Shown here in pieces: positions 1-7,557 of a stretch of DNA of 40,222 nt. How positions within the stretch are numbered: position 1 is the stretch's first letter; every line of letters starts with the position of its first letter. Under the pieces are notes generated by a model. It saw nothing but the letters and a program-made list of their open reading frames with translations. It was not told the origin of the DNA and ran no database searches. Position numbers and translations under genes: made by a program. The stretch is from a virus, in the IMG/VR virus record IMGVR_UViG_3300037153_000426, positions 1-40,222 of that record, one strand, 5' to 3'.

Positions 1-236
1 CCGCGACCTGGCCACCGGGCGTACCACTGACGGCGTTGGTGACCTTGTCCAGCGACTCGGGAAAGATGACCGTGGCCTGGTGCTCGATCGGCACGCCGGC
101 CTCATCGGCCATCGGCGCGATCTTGTCGGCGGTGTCGGCCGCCTGGTCGAGCAGGTCACCGCCGACCTGGAGCGGCGTCTTCGTCCCGCCCGCGGTCACA
201 TCACTGGCCAGGCCCTGCAGGTTCTGGTTGAAGCGC
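1..236. repeat. Contig-end redundancy: two blocks duplicated near the right end
   Basis: Bases 1-115 are identical to 39201-39315, and bases 113-236 are identical to 40099-40222. The two blocks share a 3-base CGG microhomology (113-115). The second block is the normal closing overlap of a circular contig. The first joins two places that are 786 bp apart in the right-hand copy, so the left end represents an alternative, shortened allele of the giant gene. The implied full circle is about 39,986 bp. Confidence 0.95.
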
Positions 237-1729
237 CTGGTCAGGCCACCGGTGGCCAGGTCGCCCGCAGTGCTGACCGCGGCATCCAGGATCTGCACCC
301 CGCGGTCTTTGGCCTGGCCTGCGGTGTCCAGCGCCGACTGCAGTGGGTTCTGCTGGCCACCGCTGGGTGGGACACTCGTCGGACTGGGTGTCGCCACGCC
401 CGGGTTGTCGACGGCCAGGCCTCCCTGCAGGCCACCCATGCGCTGCTCCATCTGCGCCGGTGTCATCCACTCGCTGCCGTGCACCAGGTCCTTGCCGGAC
501 TGGCCGACGTGGAACGCGCCCGTCGACGGGTCGTACGCGTCGGCGGTGAAGTAGTGGCCGGGCGTGGAGATGACCACCGGGTTGCCCGAGCTCGCCTCCC
601 TGGCGAGCGTGTCCCAGTCGGCGCCCACCGTGCGGTGGGGGATACCGAGCTTGTCGAACAGCGACCCCTCCGAGCTCAGCCCGGCCATGCCCTGGTCGGC
701 GCTCCAGCCTACGGATTTCGCCAGGTCGGTCGCCTCGCGCAGGGTCGGGTTGCGGCCGTACAGCTGGGCGAACCGCACCGCGGCCGCGGGCCCGCACGCC
801 GCGTACGCCTCGGCCTGGCTCAGCTGCTGGTCGCCGAACTGGCTGATGTCGCTCAGCTTGCTGGTGGCCGCCTGCGTCAGGTCCTGCGCGCCCTGCTGCA
901 CGCCACCGACGAACTGGTTGTACGCCTGCTTCGCCTTGGCGATCTCGCCCGCGGCGAGGTCCTCGCGCGGGCGCTCGAACTTGTTGACGATGGCTTCCAC
1001 CGCGTCGTCACCGACCAGCCCCCTGGCCGCGCCCTGCACCTGGCCGAGCCAGTAGTCGATGCCCTCCGGCGTCCACGACCAGCGTGCGGCGTCGTCGCCG
1101 TGTTTGGCGATGATGTCCGCGCCCGCACCGTTGCCGTACCAGGACGGTGGCCCGAAACTGATGTTCTTCTCGCCGGGCAGCTGCCAGTGCGAGCCAGGGT
1201 CGGTGTTGAGCCCCTCCTGGTTGGCCACCGCCAGCACCGCCGCGGGGTCGAGGCCGAAGTCGCGGGCCTTCTGCTGCACGTAGGCGATGACGCCGTTCTT
1301 GTCGAGCGGCTGGTCGCTCTGCGGCTGGGGCTGCTGCGGCTGGTCGAGCGACTGACCCTGCGGCGCGGGTGGTGCTGACGGCGGGGCGAGCGGTTTGAGC
1401 GGCTGCAGCTGCTGGATACCCTGCTGCGCCTGCTGCGCGCCCTGGGTGGCGCTGGTGAGCGCCTGCTGGCCGAACGACTGCAGCCGATCGGTGACGGCGC
1501 CGACGTCCGGTGTGGGTAGCTGCTGGAGCGGATTGGGCGGTGGCTGCAGCGTGCCGATGCTCGAGCTGAGCTGCTGCTGGCCGAAGCTCATCAGTCGCTG
1601 CGTGGCGTCCTGGGCACTGGCGCCGAGGTCCTGCGCGCCCTGCCGCAGGCTAGCGAGCTGCTGCTGGCCGAACTCCTGCAGGCGACGCGTCGCCTCGTCC
1701 GCAGCGTCGTCAGCGAGCAGAAACGGCAT
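1..1729 (-). CDS. Giant virion protein, N-terminal part (runs off the window; continues at 35143-40222)
   Basis: Start ATG at 1729 with GAGG six bases upstream; the frame is open to base 1 and continues into the right-hand part across the circular join (joined 6573 bp, 2190 aa). Residues 1-140 are Gln/Pro-rich with a repeated RLxxFGQQ motif. Residues about 145-250 resemble a lytic transglycosylase (GLDPAAVLAVANQEG, candidate catalytic Glu172). Residues about 300-420 resemble a C39-like cysteine peptidase, with Cys312 in AACGPAA and His392 in PGHYFTADAYD. Wall-degrading and peptidase domains in a huge protein beside the portal suit an internal protein ejected with DNA; that role is inferred. 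In bases 1-115 the gene follows the shortened (deletion) form. Confidence 0.85.
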   Translation of the reverse strand, partial: MPFLLADDAADEATRRLQEFGQQQLASLRQGAQDLGASAQDATQRLMSFGQQQLSSSIGTLQPPPNPLQQLPTPDVGAVTDRLQSFGQQALTSATQGAQQAQQGIQQLQPLKPLAPPSAPPAPQGQSLDQPQQPQPQSDQPLDKNGVIAYVQQKARDFGLDPAAVLAVANQEGLNTDPGSHWQLPGEKNISFGPPSWYGNGAGADIIAKHGDDAARWSWTPEGIDYWLGQVQGAARGLVGDDAVEAIVNKFERPREDLAAGEIAKAKQAYNQFVGGVQQGAQDLTQAATSKLSDISQFGDQQLSQAEAYAACGPAAAVRFAQLYGRNPTLREATDLAKSVGWSADQGMAGLSSEGSLFDKLGIPHRTVGADWDTLAREASSGNPVVISTPGHYFTADAYDPSTGAFHVGQSGKDLVHGSEWMTPAQMEQRMGGLQGGLAVDNPGVATPSPTSVPPSGGQQNPLQSALDTAGQAKDRGVQILDAAVSTAGDLATGGLTRRFNQNLQGLASDVTAGGTKTPLQVGGDLLDQAADTADKIAPMADEAGVPIEHQATVIFPESLDKVTNAVSGTPGGQVA

Positions 1730-1736
1730 GGCGGCC

Positions 1737-2258
1737 TCAGTAGGGCGGCTGCGCCGGCGGCGGGATCTTCAGCTGCGACGGTGGCAAGGCCACCGTAGCC
1801 CCCACCGGTGGCGTGCCCGCGGGCACCGGTCCAGGCGCCGTGGACGGCGAGGGGAGTGCCGGTACGGCAGGCACCTGGTCGGGCTGCTTGAACGTAGCCG
1901 GCAGCGCATCGGGGTGCGGCTGCGGGATGGGCACGTTCGAGCGCGCGCCCGGTGGCAGCGGCGGCTCCTGGGGGATCTGCGCGTCGGGCGGCACAAAGAT
2001 CTTGCCCGCCTCGTGCAGTCGGCTCATCGAGCTCAGGAACTGGGTCGGGTCGCGCGCGGCCTCGGACATCAGGTACTGGCGATCGTTGGTGTGGATCGCC
2101 TGCAGGTAGCGCTGGTCGAGCTCGTCGTTGCTGACGTGCGAGACGTCAGGCTGCGGCCCGCGGAAGATCTGGCCCGCGATGTTGTACGCGTCGGTGGTCA
2201 CCTCGCGGGTCAGCGCGTTGCGCAGCGCCTCGGGGTCTTGCGGGTTCTGGCTCGGCAT
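1737..2258 (-). CDS. Putative virion-associated protein with Pro-rich tail
   Basis: 173 aa, lying immediately upstream of the giant gene in the late operon. I chose ATG 2258; a TTG codon immediately before it is in frame. The first ~95 residues are charged and helix-prone (ELDQRYLQAIHTNDRQYLMSE), and the remainder is Pro/Ala-rich and probably disordered. No catalytic motif is visible. Position between portal and giant protein suggests a structural or assembly role, but the function is unknown. Confidence 0.8.
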   Translation of the reverse strand: MPSQNPQDPEALRNALTREVTTDAYNIAGQIFRGPQPDVSHVSNDELDQRYLQAIHTNDRQYLMSEAARDPTQFLSSMSRLHEAGKIFVPPDAQIPQEPPLPPGARSNVPIPQPHPDALPATFKQPDQVPAVPALPSPSTAPGPVPAGTPPVGATVALPPSQLKIPPPAQPPY

Positions 2259-2261
2259 CAA

Positions 2262-2429
2262 TCAGCGCCTCCAGCCGTGATCGCCCACCGGCAAGGTGCG
2301 GTAGTCGCACCGCGCGTGCGGGCCCCAGCCCCAGCCTTTGAGCTTTAGCCAGGCTCTGAAGTAGCCGGACCAGCGCTCGAACTGAGCCCGCGGACGGATG
2401 TACGGCGCTGACGGATTGTCCCGCACCAT
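2262..2429 (-). CDS. Small basic aromatic protein, unknown function
   Basis: 55 aa starting at ATG 2429, overlapping the stop of the preceding 28-codon ORF as TGATG. It is rich in Trp, Tyr and Arg (FERWSGYFRAWLKLKGWGWG). I recognise no family. Translational coupling to its neighbours and the close-packed late-operon position are the main support. Confidence 0.55.
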   Translation of the reverse strand: MVRDNPSAPYIRPRAQFERWSGYFRAWLKLKGWGWGPHARCDYRTLPVGDHGWRR

Positions 2430-2515
2430 CAGCGCCACTCGTTGAGCAGGATCACCGCCAGTACCAGCAGCATCAGTGCGAAGCACACCAGCGGGAAGAT
2501 GGCGCCATCATCCAC
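2429..2515 (-). CDS. Tiny single-span membrane peptide
   Basis: 28 aa with a GTG start at 2515. It is almost entirely one hydrophobic helix (IFPLVCFALMLLVLAVILL) followed by NEWR. Its stop overlaps the next ATG (TGATG), and it fills the gap between two accepted genes, which supports its reality. Function unknown; it could insert in the host membrane during entry or lysis. Confidence 0.5.
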   Translation of the reverse strand: MDDGAIFPLVCFALMLLVLAVILLNEWR

Positions 2516-2519
2516 GTAC

Positions 2520-2705
2520 TCACTTGTTGAAGCTGCGCAGCGTCTTGGCCAGCGCCGCCTGGCGCTTGGTCTGGGTGCTCGCTTTGCTACCGGGCTTCGT
2601 GGCCTTGTTCGCGAACTCGGACACCGACATGCCCGCCGCCTTGGCCTTTTTGGTGAACGCGCCAGGGCGCGAGACCGCGCCCTTGATCCAGTTCTTGCCC
2701 GCCAT
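2520..2705 (-). CDS. Small basic phage protein (KNWIKGAV...GMSVSEFA type)
   Basis: 61 aa, Lys-rich. The layout KNWIKGAVSRPGAFTKKAK, then GMSVSEFA, then a basic C terminus matches a small protein I have seen repeatedly near portal genes of phages and in metagenomic phage contigs. Its role is not established to my knowledge; the basic character allows nucleic-acid binding or packing inside the head. The start ATG 2705 lies 2 bp downstream of the preceding stop. Confidence 0.85.
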   Translation of the reverse strand: MAGKNWIKGAVSRPGAFTKKAKAAGMSVSEFANKATKPGSKASTQTKRQAALAKTLRSFNK

Positions 2706-2707
2706 GG

Positions 2708-2857
2708 CTACTTGCCTTTCTTCGCGGGTCGGACGGGCACGCCGCGGGAGCGATCGAGCGCGTTGTCCTTGGCGCTGCCAGGCTTGATGCCGGCCTTCTT
2801 GTCAGCCGCGGCGTCTGATGCCTCGGTCCACTTGCGACCGCGCCGCTTCTGGACCAT
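2708..2857 (-). CDS. Small basic hydrophilic protein
   Basis: 49 aa from ATG 2857 to TAG 2708, 2 bp before the next ATG. It opens with MVQKRRGRKW and ends PVRPAKKGK, and is Lys/Arg-rich throughout. No family recognised. Like its two neighbours it may be a DNA-associated head component; this is only inferred from charge and position. Confidence 0.7.
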   Translation of the reverse strand: MVQKRRGRKWTEASDAAADKKAGIKPGSAKDNALDRSRGVPVRPAKKGK

Positions 2858-2861
2858 GGCG

Positions 2862-3053
2862 CTACCTGGTCGAGACGCCGTGCGGCGGTCGCGTCACGGC
2901 GTTGCCCTGCGCCTTGCCGGCGGCGCTGGTGTCGGTATTCGTCGATGGTCCTGGGCTGTGCTGGCCACCGATACAACTCGTCTTCTGGCCACCCTTGAAC
3001 GGCGGATGCTCACGCCCCGACGGCGGGCTCCAACCACCTGACTTGCTTGCCAT
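2862..3053 (-). CDS. Small polar protein downstream of portal
   Basis: 63 aa, start ATG 3053, 5 bp after the portal stop. It is Gly/Ser/Pro-rich and polar with a single Cys, and probably disordered. It lies between the portal and other small late genes, each separated by a few bases. No function can be assigned. Confidence 0.65.
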   Translation of the reverse strand: MASKSGGWSPPSGREHPPFKGGQKTSCIGGQHSPGPSTNTDTSAAGKAQGNAVTRPPHGVSTR

Positions 3054-3058
3054 CTCAG

Positions 3059-5032
3059 TCACATACCTCCTGCACCTGGTGCGCCGACATTCTGCGCTGC
3101 GCCCTGCATGACCTGCTGCCCCGGCGGTGGCAGAGCCCCCACCCCGTTGGGCGCGGTGGCGAGCGCGGCCAGGTCCGGAACCCCGCCCGCACCTGGCCCG
3201 CCACCCTCGAACACGCCCGGCGCCATCGGTTTGGGTGGCGCGAACGGGCCACCGGGTCCCATGTTGCCCATCGTCGGCTGCACCTTGGCCGCGATGGCCT
3301 GCGCCTGTGCCGCGGCCCCGAGGATGTCGCCGCGGCCCGCGAACTGGAACACCTGCTCGTCGAGCCACTTCTGATACTCGGGGCTCTGGCGGATACGGTC
3401 GCGCGCCTTGGACCTGCGGATCTCGTCGGGGTTGTCGCCCAGGTACTCGATCGCCTCGTCCGAGCCCCACGTGCCGGCCTGCAGCCGCTCGTGGGCGTAG
3501 CGCGCCTTGATCAGGTCGTCGGTGGGCAGCTCCTGCTGCACGTCCCAGCGGATGCGCACCGGGCGCGCGAAGTCGTCGGGCCCCAGCCCGATCCAGCCGC
3601 TGCCGCCCTTGGCGTCCTGGCCGCTGTAGCCGACCCAGATCTTCTCCTGGACCTTGTTCTGGGCCAGGTCCCACAGTTTTTCCGTCTGGCGCTTGAGCAG
3701 CTCCTGGATGTTGTTGACGATCGGCCCGACACGCGTACGGGAGTAGCTCAGCACCTGGCTGATGGCGAAGCCGGCACCCTCCATGCCGCTGAGGGTGGTC
3801 ACCCGCGGCGACTCGAGCTCCTTGATGGCGTTGTCGATGAGCTGCATGTGCTTTTCGAGCGTGGCCGCATCGGGGTACTTGATCGGCTGCATCTGGCGGC
3901 CAGGGCCCAGGTTGATCACCTCGCCTGGCAGCGGACCAGGATCTCTGTCGCGCGGTTTGCCGTCGTCGCCGATGACCGGCGCGGCGCTCGAGTCGCCGTA
4001 GGTCACCAGTGGGCTGAGCAGGTCGCGGGCGACGTACTGGGCGTGCATGGCGCGCAGGTACTGGCGGTACTGGACCAGCCACAGCTTGGTCTGGGAGACG
4101 CCCCAGCCGACCTTGCGATTGCGCCAGTGGTTCATCCACAGGCCTGGCGCGAAGTCGTAGGGGATGAAGCCGTAGCCGTGGCGGAACTGCTTCACGATGT
4201 GACCGGTCGGCTGGCGCTTGTAGTTCTCGCCGGTGACGCACCAGGTCGCCCACGTCTCGTCCCAGTGCTCGAGCATGGTGATCGAGCTCGGCAGGATCGG
4301 CCGACCGTTGGCGCCCCAGGCATTGCTGGGCTGCGGCTGCCCGAGCTCCTCGGGCACGATGTTGCCGTCCTCGTCGTAGCCCAGGCGGTAGCGGCGGAAG
4401 GTGGTCCTGACCGGTCGGTCGGTGACCTCGATCACCTCGGCGATCCTGCCGCCCATCGTGTCGGGGTACACCGTGCGCGCGTCGACGAACTCCCAGGCGA
4501 AGGGCGGGCCGCACTGCTTCTTGGCGTCCTCGGTGGCCTTGTCGTAGTGCTGCCAGGCCTCGTACGACTCGCCCGGGTTGGGCACCGGGTAGGCGTAGCG
4601 CTTGTCCCACGCGTCGGGCAGGAACAGGATCTTGGCCCACGCGCCACCGTCGTTGAGCGCCGCGTCGGTCAGGAACGACATGGTGTCCATGCCCGGCGTG
4701 CGCGCGCCGGTGCTCCACAACGTCTCCTCAGTCCAGTGCTCGCGCTGGCTCGCCGCGGTCTGCGCCGTGTCGGACTCGCCGCCGTCCAGGTGCAGCTTTG
4801 GACGGTTGAGCGTCAGCATCGCCGTCTGCTGGAACGCCTCTTCGGAGACGTCCGGGTCGCGCGGATCCACGTTGACCAGGGTGTACTTGTCGTCGGCACC
4901 CATCATCGCCGGGACGCGCATCTCGCGCTGGGCGCGGTACGTGTCGATCTGCACGTCGTCGCGCCGGTAGCGATCGTACATTTCCGCCTGGAGCTCGCTC
5001 AGGTAGCTCGAGCTCGGTGGGTCGTCAGCCAC
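3059..5032 (-). CDS. Portal protein
   Basis: 657 aa from a GTG start at 5032. The N-terminal motif VNVDPRDPDVSEEAFQQTAM, a central ligand-rich core, and the segment TLSGMEGAGFAISQVLSYSRT before a long C-terminal helical region fit a large (600-700 aa) phage portal family. The last ~90 residues are Gly/Pro/Ala-rich. It forms the dodecameric ring at the packaging vertex and docks TerL. It opens the late minus-strand structural run, separated from the terminase by an accessory cassette. Confidence 0.9.
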   Translation of the reverse strand: MADDPPSSSYLSELQAEMYDRYRRDDVQIDTYRAQREMRVPAMMGADDKYTLVNVDPRDPDVSEEAFQQTAMLTLNRPKLHLDGGESDTAQTAASQREHWTEETLWSTGARTPGMDTMSFLTDAALNDGGAWAKILFLPDAWDKRYAYPVPNPGESYEAWQHYDKATEDAKKQCGPPFAWEFVDARTVYPDTMGGRIAEVIEVTDRPVRTTFRRYRLGYDEDGNIVPEELGQPQPSNAWGANGRPILPSSITMLEHWDETWATWCVTGENYKRQPTGHIVKQFRHGYGFIPYDFAPGLWMNHWRNRKVGWGVSQTKLWLVQYRQYLRAMHAQYVARDLLSPLVTYGDSSAAPVIGDDGKPRDRDPGPLPGEVINLGPGRQMQPIKYPDAATLEKHMQLIDNAIKELESPRVTTLSGMEGAGFAISQVLSYSRTRVGPIVNNIQELLKRQTEKLWDLAQNKVQEKIWVGYSGQDAKGGSGWIGLGPDDFARPVRIRWDVQQELPTDDLIKARYAHERLQAGTWGSDEAIEYLGDNPDEIRRSKARDRIRQSPEYQKWLDEQVFQFAGRGDILGAAAQAQAIAAKVQPTMGNMGPGGPFAPPKPMAPGVFEGGGPGAGGVPDLAALATAPNGVGALPPPGQQVMQGAAQNVGAPGAGGM

Positions 5033-5052
5033 GACGCGCCCAGTCTACGCCG

Positions 5053-5081
5053 CGTGAAACATTGTGGGCGAATGTTTCACG
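5053..5081. repeat. 11-bp perfect inverted repeat upstream of the portal gene
   Basis: Arms CGTGAAACATT (5053-5063) and AATGTTTCACG (5071-5081) are separated by 7 bases. As RNA it forms a stable hairpin between the gene ending at 5089 and the portal start at 5032, without a T-run on either strand, so it is not a standard terminator. The arms contain GTGAAACA and TGTTTCAC, the two half-sites of chromosomal parS, in the opposite (everted) order. It could be a protein-binding site or an RNA-processing hairpin. Confidence 0.8.
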
Positions 5082-5088
5082 GTTACCG

Positions 5089-5361
5089 TCAAGCCGGCGC
5101 GGTGTCGCCGTTCCAGTAGACGGGCGTGCCTCCCTCAGGCTTGGGCAACTGCTTTCGCGGCCGGGGTGGCGGGATGGGAATGGGTGAGGCACCGATTTTC
5201 GACTGCGTTGCCCGCGCGATCTGGCTCAGCCAACGGTTCACTTGACTGATGTCGGGAGCATGCTCAGTTCGCACGCGGAACACCAAGTCGGTGTAATAAC
5301 CGTCTGAGCCCTCAATGATCGTCCAGCCAAACTGCTGCTTCTGCTCAATCGGGTCTGTCAT
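5089..5361 (-). CDS. Hypothetical protein of accessory cassette
   Basis: 90 aa. The ATG at 5361 overlaps the stop of the upstream gene (ATGA), so the longer reading from 5397 is rejected. The N-terminal half looks folded (FGWTIIEGSDGYYTDLVFRV), with an RWLSQIARATQ helix; the C terminus is Pro-rich. It is paired with 5358-5732 and base composition here is less GC-rich than in the flanking structural genes. Function unknown. Confidence 0.7.
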   Translation of the reverse strand: MTDPIEQKQQFGWTIIEGSDGYYTDLVFRVRTEHAPDISQVNRWLSQIARATQSKIGASPIPIPPPRPRKQLPKPEGGTPVYWNGDTAPA

Positions 5362-5732
5362 GCCATGCGCTCCTGTTGTTGACACAGACGAATCCACGCC
5401 TGCTCATCGTGTCGAGCCCTGCGCGCGCCCTGCACACGCCGTAGTTCGCTGAGCAACGCCGTCAATTGCCAAGCCGGGGGTGGCCAACAGTCCGCACTGT
5501 CGCAATGGCATGTGGCCTCGCTAGCGGCCCAGTGTTCTTCAAACCACCTGAGTTCACGCCGATACCGCGAATACGTCGAGTCATCTAGATCCAGAATGTT
5601 GCATGCCCAACCCGGCGGTATTTCCTGGCCGCGACTTTGTGGGTGGGTATCGTCCCAATACCACTCAAGCAGAACCATGAACCCCGTGAACTGGTTCAGC
5701 GTCATCTCCCGCGGACGCCCAGGTGAGACCAT
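5358..5732 (-). CDS. Hypothetical protein, Trp/Cys-rich
   Basis: 124 aa if translation starts at ATG 5732 (MVSPGRPREMTLNQF). The frame stays open upstream to 5987, but that extension runs antisense through the better-supported plus gene and its leader, so I excluded it. Visible features are aromatic residues (FMVLLEWYWDD), a Cys/His cluster (CHCDSADC) that could bind a metal, and an Arg-rich C terminus. Probably co-transcribed with 5089-5361. The start is uncertain; ATG 5705 is an alternative. Confidence 0.6.
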   Translation of the reverse strand: MVSPGRPREMTLNQFTGFMVLLEWYWDDTHPQSRGQEIPPGWACNILDLDDSTYSRYRRELRWFEEHWAASEATCHCDSADCWPPPAWQLTALLSELRRVQGARRARHDEQAWIRLCQQQERMA

Positions 5733-5891
5733 TACGTCGCTCACGCTCGCATAATTCGACGATTTGAGGCGTCCGGACAGGGTTTTGAGACGATTTCCGG
5801 CTATTTCGGCGACTGAAGGCGTATAGTCGGCAGCCCGGCCCGAGTTGGCACAGGACCGGGCCACCTCGCACAACGAAGGAACGTCTTCGCC
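5733..5891 (+). promoter_or_regulatory. Intergenic region: candidate promoter and structured 5' leader of the plus-strand accessory genes
   Basis: A -10-like TATAGT lies at 5822-5827, with no clear -35. Downstream are two possible RNA hairpins: GGCCCG (5837-5842) with CGGGCC (5857-5862), and CGAAG (5874-5878) with CTTCG (5885-5889). The second contains the AAGGA that would serve as ribosome-binding site for ATG 5892, so translation may be gated by folding. The same stretch must also hold the promoter of the divergent gene at 5732, which I cannot define. Confidence 0.45.
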
Positions 5892-6068
5892 ATGCAGCCA
5901 CAGACTAACGAACCCGTCTACCGCCTCGTCGTCGCCGCGGTCTTCATGCTGCTCGGGTTCGGCGGAGGCGTGTTCTTCACCACCCACGACTACGTAATCG
6001 GCGCACTCTTTCTCGGGTTTGGCGCGCTGCTCGCCCTCACCTCACCTCGCCTGATCAGGTCCCGATAA
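5892..6068 (+). CDS. Small two-span membrane protein
   Basis: 58 aa. Two hydrophobic segments (LVVAAVFMLLGFGGGVFF, and VIGALFLGFGALLAL) flank a short polar turn TTHDY, and the C terminus is basic (RLIRSR). AAGGA lies 11 bases before the ATG. It is on the plus strand among minus-strand late genes and has its own leader, the arrangement of a phage moron expressed from the prophage. A membrane role such as exclusion is possible but not shown. Confidence 0.65.
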   Translation: MQPQTNEPVYRLVVAAVFMLLGFGGGVFFTTHDYVIGALFLGFGALLALTSPRLIRSR

Positions 6069-6098
6069 CGGTGGTGCGCATCGTGCACAGGCTCAGGC

Positions 6099-6368
6099 AT
6101 GACCACCGCACCGGACAACCAGCCGAACAAGCGAACGCAGACGCCGGAAGACGCCATGGCCCGTATCGCCGGCGTGCCGCGGACCGCTGAGGAGTCCCAG
6201 GCTGACCGCGAGGCGCTCGAGCAGGAGCGCATCGTCCAGGCGCAGAAGATGGGCGGCACCTACCAGGGTCACGCTGAGACGGAGCGCGGCACGTCGCCCG
6301 CGCCACCGAAGACGACCAGCGCTAGCAGCAAGAGCCCGAGCAGCGACACGCCGAAGACTACCGACTGA
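6099..6368 (+). CDS. Hydrophilic disordered protein
   Basis: 89 aa, start ATG 6099, 30 bp after the membrane-protein gene and in the same orientation. It is charged and Thr/Ser/Pro/Lys-rich with one predicted helical stretch (TAEESQADREALEQERIVQAQKM cut here to its sense: acidic, heptad-like). It ends 11 bases inside the convergent terminase gene. No family recognised; likely part of the same accessory unit. Confidence 0.6.
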   Translation: MTTAPDNQPNKRTQTPEDAMARIAGVPRTAEESQADREALEQERIVQAQKMGGTYQGHAETERGTSPAPPKTTSASSKSPSSDTPKTTD

Positions 6369-7557
6369 ACGCGTAGTCCGTTCGATAGGTCCGCGTGTCG
6401 AGCGCGGCCGCGGCCCAGGCCAGCGCCAGGGCCATCACCGTGTCGTCGTGCTGTCCCGACGGCGCGCCGTACCGCAGCATGCCGCTGGGTAACCGTTCGA
6501 CCTCGTAGGCCTGCAGCTCGCTGGTCTGCACCGCGTCGTCGAGCAGGCTCAGGCTGCCGTCCTCGATCGCCACGCTCAAACTCTGGACCACCGCGGCCTT
6601 CGTCGCGTTGGTCGACCACCACGCCTGGATCGGCAGCGGCCGCCGACTGTCGCCGTACAGGCGCCCATAGCCCTGCTGCAGGCGCTCAACGAGCGGCTGG
6701 CCCAGCGCGTTGGCCTCGGCCAGGATGACGCGCGGCTTGTACAGGTCGGCCCAGCGGTGCAAGCGCTCGGTCTGGAACTCGAAGTCGATCTGGGTGAAGC
6801 GGTCCATGGCGACCTGCTCGTAGGTACTGGCGTCGACGACGCTGAAGACGGTGAAGTCGTTCGAGCGGGCCCAGTCGCAGCCGATGACGTACGTATGCCC
6901 ACGCTGCGGGGGTGACGGCTCGAGGCGCGCCGCGGCCTGCACACCGCGAAACACGCCCGAGCCCTCGACCTCCAGGAACTGGGCCAGGAATTCCTGGGCG
7001 TACACGCGCTCGGGCATGGCGCGGCGCGCGGCCTCCAGCTCCTCGGGCTTGATGTATGGCGACGCCGACGACGGCATCTGCCACGAGCGCCACTCAGGCT
7101 CGAGGTCGTCCTGGCCGAGCTGGTACAGGCGGTGGAAGAAGTTCAGCCCCTTGGGCGTGGACAAAAACCACGCGCCGCCCTCGAGCACGCTCAGCGTCGG
7201 CCGCAGGCTGGCCTGCCACACGTCCTCCAGGTTGCGCACCATGGCCGCCTCGTCGACGACGATCAGCCCGTAGCGCCGACCGCGGCCGGCGTCCTCGTCG
7301 TCGAGCGACCAGCAGTCCACGCTGCCGCCGCCACGCAGGTCGAGGTGGTGCTGCTGCTCGGATTTGCCCGTGGTGACCGGCTCGAGCGCCAGGCGCAGCG
7401 CGCGCCACACCTGCTCGAGGTACTTGTACGTCGGCGCGAACCAGGCGGTGGGCCGTCCGTCGGCCGCGGCGCGGGCGAGGCGGTCGATGCCGAGGGTGGT
7501 CTTGCCGATCTGGCGTCCGCAGGCCGCGACGTTGAAGCGCTTGGCCTCACGGATCAT
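6358..7557 (-). CDS. terL: Terminase large subunit (TerL)
   Basis: ATPase/nuclease motor that pumps DNA into the prohead. Walker A-like ACGRQIGKTT lies near the start, Walker B is LIVVDEAAM, and a coupling motif is visible at FLSTPKG. The RNase H-like nuclease domain has IGCDWARSNDF (first Asp), ILAEANALGQP, and QHDDTVMALALAW near the C terminus. ATG 7557 overlaps terS by 11 bases and gives 399 aa. The upstream codons still encode LPTPHPAQQT, which looks like the usual TerL N terminus, and the frame is open to a TTG at 7776. The true start may therefore be a non-ATG codon upstream. Confidence 0.93.
   Translation of the reverse strand: MIREAKRFNVAACGRQIGKTTLGIDRLARAAADGRPTAWFAPTYKYLEQVWRALRLALEPVTTGKSEQQHHLDLRGGGSVDCWSLDDEDAGRGRRYGLIVVDEAAMVRNLEDVWQASLRPTLSVLEGGAWFLSTPKGLNFFHRLYQLGQDDLEPEWRSWQMPSSASPYIKPEELEAARRAMPERVYAQEFLAQFLEVEGSGVFRGVQAAARLEPSPPQRGHTYVIGCDWARSNDFTVFSVVDASTYEQVAMDRFTQIDFEFQTERLHRWADLYKPRVILAEANALGQPLVERLQQGYGRLYGDSRRPLPIQAWWSTNATKAAVVQSLSVAIEDGSLSLLDDAVQTSELQAYEVERLPSGMLRYGAPSGQHDDTVMALALAWAAAALDTRTYRTDYAFSR

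Noticed and set aside
80-1378. 432-codon plus-strand ORF
   Set aside because: Antisense to the giant gene. Its translation is Arg/Val/Leu/Gly-rich without domain patterns, as expected from a high-GC shadow frame, while the minus frame carries recognisable domains and joins the right-hand gene.
5053-5081. Canonical parS centromere
   Set aside because: The half-sites are in everted order with an 11-base gap, not joined as the 16-bp palindrome, and no partition genes are present.
3047-5119. 690-codon plus-strand ORF across the portal gene, and a 618-codon minus ORF at 2862-4718
   Set aside because: Both are alternative frames of the portal gene. Only the 3059-5032 minus frame shows portal-like sequence. 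The end of the 618-codon frame is kept only as the short gene from ATG 3053.
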